A stretch of 64,000 nucleotides of DNA from Chrysopilus asiliformis (taxonomy: Eukaryota > Arthropoda > Insecta > Diptera > Rhagionidae), in contig OZ035963.1 of NCBI GenBank assembly GCA_964034945.1, forward strand, positions 35,082,361 through 35,146,360, read 5' to 3'. The translations under genes and the position numbers were made by a program. This document shows positions 55,343-64,000 of the stretch, piece by piece. The notes beneath the pieces are model-generated. The model did not search any database, was not told the DNA's origin, and saw only the letters and a program-made list of their open reading frames with translations. Positions within the stretch are counted from its first letter, which is position 1, and every line of letters starts with the position of its first letter.

Positions 55343-58099
55343 ATCACTAAATAAAAGTTGAGAATTCTGTACGTCGTTCAATTCAAAATGTTTTTAATCG
55401 AGATTCTTTAAACTCTATACTTCTTTGCTTTCTTTGAAAAATCTTTTAAATTTTTGAATTGATCTTTAATGATTCATGTACATCTGATTATAATTACCCC
55501 AACTCAATTAAAAAAATCCCACAATATCTTCGTGTTTACTAAACATTTAACATAACTTGAATGTGCTTCTTTAGATGTTTATAAATAATTTTTTCAACGT
55601 AAACACAATGGTAATGATGTTAAATGAGAAAAAAAAGTTCGCAGAAACCCCGTCTGGAAAAGTATTACAATACAAAAAGAAATACTAATTCAAATATATT
55701 TTTTGAGCGTTTACCTTAATTTACCCGAAAATTTGATTTGCGACATTTGTGACATATCCACTTTATCAAGGTATTAGCTCCAACGAATCGAAAATGAATA
55801 AAGATTATTAAACTTCTGGTTAGAATGGCCGATTTTTATATAAGTAAGAAAAAACACGCTACACGCAACTGTTGATTTATTTTTAATTTGTAATGCTAAA
55901 TAGTGACTACACTCAGTGATGAAAAACGATTGACTGAGCGTATTGTGGTATGGTGTACCATTCAGATTTTCACTTGAAATTCTCATAATGCGATTGCTTG
56001 TAATCAATCGATGTTCTGAATTCCAAGAGAAAAGAAAACTGTAAAAACACACCTTCCAGTGGTTTGTTTCCATTTACTCATTCACGTATACAAAACTCAC
56101 AAAACAAGTTTTTACGAATATGTTTATAACTCGGTTGTTGTATTTAGCTCCATATGACTACAAAATATTCTACTCACCTGAATGCGTCGCATTTCACTTA
56201 ACTTCAAGATTTTCGATACGGTCTAACAAATATCATCTATATATTAGGTTGGTCCGTGTGAAATGTCGATTTTTTGTGTGTGTCAGTATAACACTTTCAG
56301 TGATTTACAAATTTTGCCCACAATAAAGTCTATAGGATCAATCAATGAGTCTTTCAACTGAATGAATATAAAATCTTTTTGTATAAATACTTAGATTCAT
56401 GTATATAATTTTACAATAGCTAATCCGTTGTGACCCTAAACTTGTAAATAGTACGGCAGCAACCAGTTGCATGAAAACATATGGGAAAATACCGTAAATT
56501 AGGGTTATTCTTCTCTGCTTAGCACAAAAATCCACATTTATTAATAATAGCTTGAAAAGAGATCGTTTAATTCTGCGCTACAAATTCTATCGATCTGGCG
56601 AAAGTGTCCATTAAGGCGGAAGCAAGTTTGTTCCTAGTTTTTGCAGTGACTTACAAAATAAAATTTAGAGTTAAAAACTTTATTATTTATCTACCGACAC
56701 ATTTTTCACCATGTATCACCGCTCCACGTTTTAGTTACACAGGAATATTAGTTTGAGAAGTTTTTTCTTTGAAGATGACGGTTCTAAAAAAAACTCAATT
56801 CTAATATCTGAATCACTTCCAAATTATATCAGCCGCGCATAGGAAAGGGGGTCTGGCCCCAAATATGACTTTTCAATGGAAATGACTTTGAAAATTTCCG
56901 CAATCTGGAGATCATAGTTCTTTGAATAAAATGTTCATACGAGTATTTGAAGTAAATATATAGAAAGGATTCCTTTTTAACGCTTTTATTTAGCTTGCTT
57001 TGTTGTCTGCTTGTCTGTTAGGGTTAAATCCTGTAATCTAATTTTGACCCACTTCCACTCATCCGATGGGCTTGAAATTTGTAACTCCGGTGACATTACA
57101 ATATTTTAACTACTTGATCTCTGTAAGGACAACTTAAGATCCTGTAAGGATAACGCGATTATCAAATTTTGTTTTTTTTTTGTGATTTATTTGCTATTAT
57201 TTTGTGAATTTTAAAATGAAAATAGACAACTCATTTTTCTACACTGTGGTGTCTGTTATGCATAGGCCATAGTTTAGGGTGTTCTTACGTCCCGGAATTA
57301 TGAAATCTAGTGTTGTAGTTGAAGAAATAACAATTAAATAAAACACTTGCTGAATAAATATTGTTAAAACACAGTAGGCATAAAAGAAATGCTAATATGT
57401 ATACAATTTATATTTGTCAGTTGTTGACTGGAATTTACTTAATAAAGACATAAAACACTGAAAGGACTTAGGACTTATTTCATTAGTAGTTACACTATCG
57501 TAAAACAAAATAAAATATAAGTGTTTTGTAATTCAACCTGAGTAAGCCGGAAACCTGTCTAAGCCGGACAAATTTCCTTGTCCCGTGCGACTCCGGTTTA
57601 TAAAGGTTTTACTGTATATAAAAACATTAAATGGACCGACTCATTGATTTACTCATTAGGGCTGTTGAAATCCCTAGTGTACACTGAGGGAAAATTGTTA
57701 TTAGATTCAACGAAAAACAAGTTGAATAAAATTAAAAAATCGCTTAATTTGCGCGAACGGTTTTTGTATTTGATTTAAATATTTAAACCATATTTAAACC
57801 AAATGATTAACGTTTTTTGTTAGAGAAAGAACCTCTCTTCTTGTTTATTATTTATATTCTTCATTATTAGTGTATGTTGATGGGATGTATTATATGTTTA
57901 TCTGCTGTAGCACTTAATATTCATTTCAAGGTGGAAATATTTTATTTTATGCCCTATTAAAAATATACGAGTAACATAAAACTACTGAGATTTGATGATT
58001 TTTGAACCAAAAACTACAATCGAATTAATTCTCTTTTTGAATATGATAGTGATACCTCGCAAAAACACACTTTCCTCGTAATATTTTGGTTTTTGAAAA
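55343..58099. other. no recognisable gene; pogo-type end at 57545-57615
   Basis: 57545-57615 (AAGCCGGAAACCTGTC, CCGGTTTATAAAGG, TTTTACTGTA) looks like one end of a pogo/Tigger element. Otherwise AT-rich. Open frames such as 55774-56073 have no domain support. Confidence 0.35.
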
Positions 58100-58438
58100 A
58101 CAAAACCTAAGAAAAGCTATAATTGCCAATCTTGCAATTATTGAAAACTCGCATGGTGATATGGCATTGTTCGAAGTTTAATTTAACAGCGAACAGTTGT
58201 ATCAAAATTCCACTTTGAAGTCAAACTTTTCAATAAGATTTTTTTAAATTTATTCCAATCGGTTTTTGATGTTTCTGTTCGTATGGGGGGTACCGTTCGT
58301 ACGGATTGAGCTAGAGACTTTTATCATTCTAAACACACTGGTGTAATTTATTTTTGTGTGTGATGACGGGATCTTGGCGTTACAAACGGTAAGGCAAAGT
58401 TAATATACCCTTTGGTTTCACCATACGGGTATAAAAAA
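58100..58438 (+). mobile_element. CCGTATGG-family repeat, deleted copy
   Basis: From AAAAGCTATAATTGCC to TTTCACCATACGGGT plus ATAAAA; GATCTTGGCGTTACAAACGG present, GTCCGTCC run missing. Confidence 0.75.
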
Positions 58439-59752
58439 TCTGAAAAAAGTGGCTTAAAAATCTTACCAAATTATCCTTGAAAGTATTTTTTTATATTCAA
58501 GTGGAAAAGGCTTTTTGTGGAAAAGATTTTTAATATCGTTTTCAAAAGTGGCATAATTTTGAGGAAAACCATATCGTCATCTTATTTTGCGTGCATAAAA
58601 ATAAAGAAAATGCATTTGCCTGTGCCACCAACGACGATGATGATTCGCCCTCGTTCTCTTTACTGTCCGCCATTGTTAATAGCCCCGATTAACCGCCTAT
58701 ACTTTTAAAGCAAATGCGCGATTATTTGTTTTGACTGCATCGCGAAAGAAGGCGCTCACTCTCAGACAGTCAAATTAACTGATTGGGTTTTTCTTTTTGA
58801 TATAATACTGTTCATTTAAATAATTTTACATGCAAATACCTGCATTTAAAATGAATGATTTGGTATTTGTTTTTACTGCTTTGTCTTTTAATTCAAATAA
58901 AAAACATTTAATTTTGGAGTATAAATGAAAATTAGTTAAATCAAATGACGTCACTGAAAAAAGGGAATAGATATCCCAAACACGTTTTGACGCAAACACT
59001 CTGCATGTTAATCTCAAACATTCCATTAGTGTTTGGAATAAGAATAACTAATAATATAGATTAGTAATACAACTCGTTGTTTGCCATAAACATTATTGTG
59101 TTTGGTTTAAATATTTGATATATGTAAGTTGTTGTTTCCCAGAAACACTTAAATGTTTCATCCAGCGATTAATACTATTTTGCACAAACACTAATTGTTT
59201 ACTTTTCATATCACCAAAATTTCAACAGCTCTAGTTTTGAATTTTGCGTTTTATCATGAATTTCTTATGGCGTTTTCAACTGACATACTCTTTTTGCTCT
59301 AAAGTTTCTCGCTCCAAGAACTTGTGTTCGACTGGGATTTTTTATCGCTCGAAAAAATGTTGCGTGTTCGAGTGGGATTTTTTATCGCTCCAAAAGATGT
59401 TGGGTACTCTCGAGCTGTTTTGTTTCTTTCGAGCAATTTTGTAATCTGTCGAACGTAATCAGATTTGAATTGGTCTTTTGAGGTTAGGGCTAATTAAATA
59501 GTGTTGAATCCAACATGAAAAATTGTTTTATATTAGATTTGTTGGATTCCTTGTCATCTAGTGAAGAAGAATTTCATTTGGTGTCAAGTTAAGGGTAGAT
59601 CTCAAAATTAATTTTAATATGTTTTATGCTTCTTTTTGTTTTTTGAGAAATGTACGATTCCCAAGTAGAGGTGCTCAAGATCTGCTCAAGAATACCTTTC
59701 TTTACTTTGCGACAAAGCTTGCTTCGAATCTGCCAGTCGAAAACGCTATTAT
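58439..59752. other. no recognisable gene
   Basis: 59330-59400 has a short tandem duplication (TGTTCGAstop-like GTTCGACTGGGATTTTTTAT, then TTCGAGTGGGATTTTTTATC). No gene. Confidence 0.3.
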
Positions 59753-59756
59753 ATTT

Positions 59757-59887
59757 CTGTGGCAACAGTCATAAGGGCTTAAGTCTGTTTTTAGGCTAAG
59801 CCAAATTGCTCTGTCTATTAAAGTTAATACAGATCTTTTTATCTTGATCTGAAAATCGACTTAGGCTCTTATGACTTGTTGCCACAG
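59757..59887. mobile_element. 131 bp hairpin MITE (CTGTGGCAACA ends)
   Basis: Left CTGTGGCAACAGTCATAAGG, right TTATGACTTGTTGCCACAG; ATTT on both sides (59753-59756, 59888-59891). Same terminal family as 42428-42460. Confidence 0.75.
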
Positions 59888-59891
59888 ATTT

Positions 59892-61557
59892 AACACTCGC
59901 ATTTTCTTATAATGGGATAATTTAGTGTTGATGATAAATTTCAAAATCCTTACATGCCTTCTATGTTTAAAAAAATAGAATTTTTTGAACCGATTTTAGA
60001 AGGTGGTTTTTCATGCAGTAAAGGGTTAATTGAACATTTATTTCGCACATGCTTCCCCTTACTATATAGATAAATATTTGGTAATTGTATATTTGTTGGC
60101 AAATCATATACGATCAACTAAAAAAGGGTTGATCGCCCTGGTTTCGTTGACAGCAAAGAGAACGTGTACTATTAACCGTTGACGGCGCAATAATTTGGGT
60201 GTTTGTGAGAATATGAAATTAAGGGTCAGATTTTTTTATCGAAGATAAAACCAATTTGTATTAAAATTTTCAGGGACCCACGAAACAAAATTTGTTAGTT
60301 ACGTCCTGATCAACGAGTATATTATTTTTAGCGACGTATAAAATTTTTCAATTCAAAGTTAAACACTTTAGCACAAAAAATATTTTATTGTATCTATAAC
60401 TAGATACGGATAGATATATATACTTTCCAGTAAAAAAAAGCTGACCAATTTTCTTTTCACCTACCTACCTACGCCAATATAATTTGCCTGCAAACGTAAC
60501 CACAAGACGGGTTTAAGATAGAAAAAGTCGATTTGACCATTGTTGTAAAATCGCTTTGGCCGAATCTACCGACAATCGTAAAAAAGATCGGTCGAAAGGC
60601 ACTTTTCTGAACACATACTTCTCTATACAATTTCGTTACTAAAGTAAATGAGAATGAGTAAACTTCCTACGATATTTAAGAAGCCGGTGGGGTAAACCAG
60701 TTTCTGTATAACTTTCTAAGAGTCTCGAATAACCGTACTTTTGCTGTCGCCCAGTTCACTACCGAATGCAATCGTGCGCCAAAAAAATATCACAGTATTT
60801 TTTCGTACGTAGATTTAACTAAATCAAAAATCAAACTTTAAAAAGTTAATAAAAATTATTTTTACAAGTGACTTGATACTAAATCTTATGTTGTAAAGAA
60901 GTGAATTATGCAAGCTTTTCTTACATTACTGTGTGAATCTTCATTAGCTTAAAAGAAGTTAGTTTTAATATTTTTATGTGGCACTGATCATAGGGCATTG
61001 GTTAGTAGAGGTTTAAATGTTTTGGTTGTAGAAAGGCCAATATTTTCGAGATATGCCCTAAGTAAGAATTTGATACGCGTATGAAGCACTATATATAATC
61101 ATTTGACCTACCAGTATACCTTTAATGGTTTAAAACTAAAAAATATTAAAAAAATAATTTTTATTTTGGAATAATATTACTTGATTATGGATTAAAGAGC
61201 TTTAATTAAAGTAGATCAACAATTCAGTGATTAAAAAATTTCGTACTAAAAAAAATTATATTCTGTGTCTAATTAACGAAAATGTATAACCCAGTTTTTT
61301 TTTTAAATTTACTAAAGTCTGTGTATTTTTTTAATTTTAGTGCTAAGTTATCTAATTAAGATGTAAATTTAATTTATACAATAACGTCTCTATAAAATAC
61401 CCGAAAAGATTCCGTTTTAACAGAATTGTGTTAATAAATAATTCGTAGAAGCAGAAAATTAATTTAATTAGTATTGTGGAATAGCAAAAGCCTATTGTTA
61501 TCGAAAAAGAAATTTGATAAAATTGTATTAAGTTTCACTGCAAATTAAATAAGACGA
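59892..61557. other. upstream region of the last gene
   Basis: AT-rich, no coding exon seen; the final few hundred bases are probably the 5' leader or promoter region of the gene at 61566. No TATA box or initiator can be assigned with confidence. Confidence 0.3.
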
Positions 61558-61704
61558 ATGGAAAAATGTCTGCAGAATATAGTGGTGGCAGCAACAAAAA
61601 TAAAGTCACTAATACAGGCATTGATTCCTATAGCAAGTGCAAACATCAGCCAAGCAAACGGTTATTGCAAAATAGATCTGAAAATTCACACGACGACCAT
61701 ATAA
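61558..61704 (+). other. overlapping upstream ORF (48 codons)
   Basis: ATG eight bases before the main ATG in another frame, running 48 codons to TAA at 61702-61704. Its product has no known domain; if real it would reduce initiation at the main start. Confidence 0.35.
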
Positions 61705-61971
61705 ATCTTAGAAGCTGTATATATTTTTATCAAAAAAAGAAAAGTTCACATTTTTTTAAATGGAAACGGTCAGAATATTGCCAAAAAAGGAACTTCTTCT
61801 TCATGGATAGTTTGTATTATAATTTGCAAAAAGTTGAAATTTATTCAATTTACAAAAGCTACCAAAAAGTATCAACGAAATGGTTGAGTGATTTAGGTAA
61901 CAATGGAGAAGTCATTCTGGCAATACTGCTGACATCACTTGTACTATCTCTTACCGGAGTTAGTTGTCAAG
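61566..61971 (+). CDS. first coding exon, signal-anchor/secreted protein, 3' partial
   Basis: 135 codons from MSAEYSGGSNKNKVTNTG to donor CAAG/GTAAGTGAG (phase 1), an excellent splice site. The first 110 residues are hydrophilic and rich in Lys, Ser and Tyr (NLRSCIYFYQKKK; FKWKRSEYCQKRNFF). They are followed by a hydrophobic run EVILAILLTSLVLSLTGVSC that looks like a delayed signal peptide or signal anchor, with small residues suited to cleavage near its end. Some insect receptors (for example insulin receptor) carry long N-termini before the signal, but no family motif is visible here and the rest of the protein is right of the window or in unrecognised exons. I do not recognise the gene. 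Confidence 0.55.
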
Positions 61972-64000
61972 GTAAGTGAGATCCAGTTCTTTTAGCATTT
62001 AAGTTAAAAACTCCCATGAACAAAACTAGTGCAAAATAATTTTTATTATAACTGAAACTTGAATTTTCTTCAAGCTGCTTGTTTGGACATTTATGTATGT
62101 AGGTGCCCCCCAAATAGTCTCTTTTTATATTCCACATGTAAATTATAAAAATCGTATTTTTTATCCGGTATGTAAACGGATAAGGCTGATTTTTTTACAA
62201 TGTGATAAAGACGTTCTATAAAGTCCCAGAAATCTACCGATACGAATTCACCGTATTTTATATAGATAACTATAGTATTTTAAAATTTTAAAAAATATGT
62301 TCTAATCTTTTTAATTTCTGTTGCAACAATTAAGAAAACCGCTATCCTTAATCCAATCTTTTATACAATGTACAAACTGGACACACTCTTTACCACATTC
62401 ATTAGATTAGCCGCATTTTGTCTTAGATCTGTTTTGAAGCTTTCACGCAACAGTTTTTAGATATTTATATACTTTTTTAATAAAAAAATTTCAGTATTTG
62501 TTCGCGTTACTCAATAATGCAAATTTGTACTTTACGAGACGTTTCGGTTAGTGACTATGCTGTCGACTTGTGACATTTTGCCAAAATAAGCATAATCTTA
62601 CATTATTAAGTAACGCGACCAAAAATCCTAAAGTTTTTCTTGGAAATTTATAAATCAATGAGAATATAAAATAAAAATATAAAACAATTTAATTAACAAG
62701 TTTTCTAATGTTAAGATAAATGTTTTTTAAAATTGTATATTTTGATGAAAATATCAAGTGTGCATTTGAGGCGTTAAAAGCTAGAGTGGACCAAGCCACA
62801 TAATCGAGTTTTTGAAGCTTTTCCACTTTTGTACTATTATTGACTGTAAATTTTTGGAAAAAAAATTTCTGTGGACTTTATTACTCAATGTTGAAATGTT
62901 CTTTTGTACATCCAAACATTTTTATCTAAAAACTCACTCGGAATAGTGATTCAAACACAAAAAAATTCACGATTTCGACAGGTGGGTTGGTCCACTCTAG
63001 CTTTTAACGCCTCATTTGTTCTTTGAACTCATCAGCAAACATACTTCCTTAATCTCACACAGCTACTGTAATAGCCGTAAACCACAGTGACGGTGTAGTT
63101 TCACACTGTTCCAATGCCATACACTTTATATACATATTTATCAAAATATTCGATTTTAAAGAACATTTCTCTTGAAATCCTAAAACTTTTGTGGGAAAAC
63201 TTGTTTTGTAGTTTTGAGTGCATTTTGAAAGTATATAACATTAGAAAACTTGTTTTTTTAAATTGCTTAATTTTATTGTATATTTATTAGTCTTCGAATA
63301 CATATCTTTGCTTTTGAGATATCCTCACGCACCTTTTGACTTCAGAATCGGATTCAGCCACCTCAAAAACCTCCAGATGTGATTTTTTTTCTAGAATTTT
63401 TTTGGAAAATATTAAGAATCGCAAAAAACCGATTTTTTTTAAAATAACGGTATATTTCGATACCGGTTAGAGATATCGAATTCTAGTAAAGATGTAGGAA
63501 ATTTTATTGTCTCCGAAATTGCGATTTTTAAAAAGCCGCCAACCAAAAGTTTCTGGGATCTTCCCATTCCAGAACCAAACATCAAACATGCCAGTAAAAT
63601 CTATTAGCTTTTGAGAAATCTTGTACACAGGCTGACAGACAGACCGAGACATTTCTTTAATAATGCTCTTATCGACTTGTGCTCGGGAAACGTTTTTCAG
63701 GCAGAATTAAGAAGACGAAATTTTTTATGAATACTATACCTTATTATATCTACTACGTATAAGAAAGTAAAGATTGTGAAAAAGTTGCAAAAAATAATGC
63801 CGTGTATTTTGTTGTTGTTTCTAAAACTTTGAGAATTAGTGTTATTTTACGACGATAACAGCCCAGTAATAGTATTTGTGAATACCCCTATTTGAATTTT
63901 GAACATAACAAAAATTAAAGATTTATTTTACTTCTTGTATTTAAAGTACATATTGACTGTATTCACTAACGTACTGTAAAAATCTACTTTTTTGTTATGA
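61972..64000. other. intron of the last gene
   Basis: No further coding exon recognised. Contains an inverted pair at 62505-62625 (GCGTTACTCAATAATG / CATTATTAAGTAACGC) with a GACGTTTCGG word inside, the MITE at 62768-63013, and a CTGACAGACAGACCGAGAC repeat at 63630-63650. Confidence 0.4.
62768..63013. mobile_element. 246 bp MITE (GAGGCGTTAAAAGC ends)
   Basis: Arms GAGGCGTTAAAAGCTAGAGT then GGACCAA, with exact complement at the right; ATTT on both sides (62764-62767, 63014-63017). Confidence 0.8.

Noticed and set aside
55774..56073. 99-codon minus ORF as upstream exon of the Sanpodo-like gene
   Set aside because: No NPAF motif, no convincing donor, and composition unlike the rest of the protein.
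61558..61704. Treating the upstream ATG ORF as a protein-coding gene
   Set aside because: 48 codons, no domain; kept only as a possible uORF.
62505..62625. Second hammerhead motif around GACGTTTCGG
   Set aside because: Has a GAAACGTC word on the minus strand but no CUGANGA core near it; kept only as an inverted repeat.
1..64000. CRISPR array, operon or bacterial defence system
   Set aside because: The sequence is eukaryotic with spliced genes; no regular spacer-repeat array is present.

Overview
AT-rich eukaryotic DNA with spliced genes (GT-AG introns) and a very dense load of DNA transposons and LINE remnants. The coding content points to an insect, most likely a fly: an ANO10/Axs-like anoctamin, an ARAP-type RhoGAP whose PH domain runs straight into RhoGAP without an ArfGAP domain (as I recall for fly RhoGAP15B), and a four-pass membrane protein laid out like Sanpodo. 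The species cannot be named from sequence alone. All gene models were built by hand from splice sites, with phase checked at every junction.

Layout. 963-4825 (+): last nine exons of an anoctamin; the N-terminus lies to the left. One of its introns carries a LINE 3' end fused to a Tc1-type remnant. 4826-18551: no host gene; a series of non-autonomous DNA transposons (pogo/Tigger-like, TAA/TTA-flanked MITEs, a CCGTATGG family) and a LINE fragment on the minus strand at 17201-17850. 18560-31472 (+): a nine-exon gene for a 1454-residue ARAP/RhoGAP15B-like protein. Its 4.3 kb first intron holds a LINE interrupted by an 872 bp element that has Transib/RSS-like ends. 31473-45539: no host gene; nested repeats including a 786 bp palindrome with a Penelope-type hammerhead-like motif, an 882 bp palindromic MITE, a deleted pogo/Tigger element, and a 1.3 kb hAT element with two other elements inside it. 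45540-54642 (-): five exons of a 508-residue four-pass membrane protein; its 5.3 kb first intron carries an almost intact irritans-type mariner and a hairpin element split by a hAT. 54643-61557: mostly unassigned, with a piggyBac-type MITE and other repeats. 61566-61971 (+): first coding exon of an unidentified gene with a late hydrophobic signal-like segment; the rest lies to the right.

The three recognisable genes have separate roles (lipid/ion membrane transport, Rho/Arf-linked cytoskeletal signalling, probable Notch-pathway membrane protein) and nothing indicates that they act as one system. The most unusual content is in the mobile DNA: the RSS-like Transib element, the palindromes, and paralogous empty sites that show the order of insertion.
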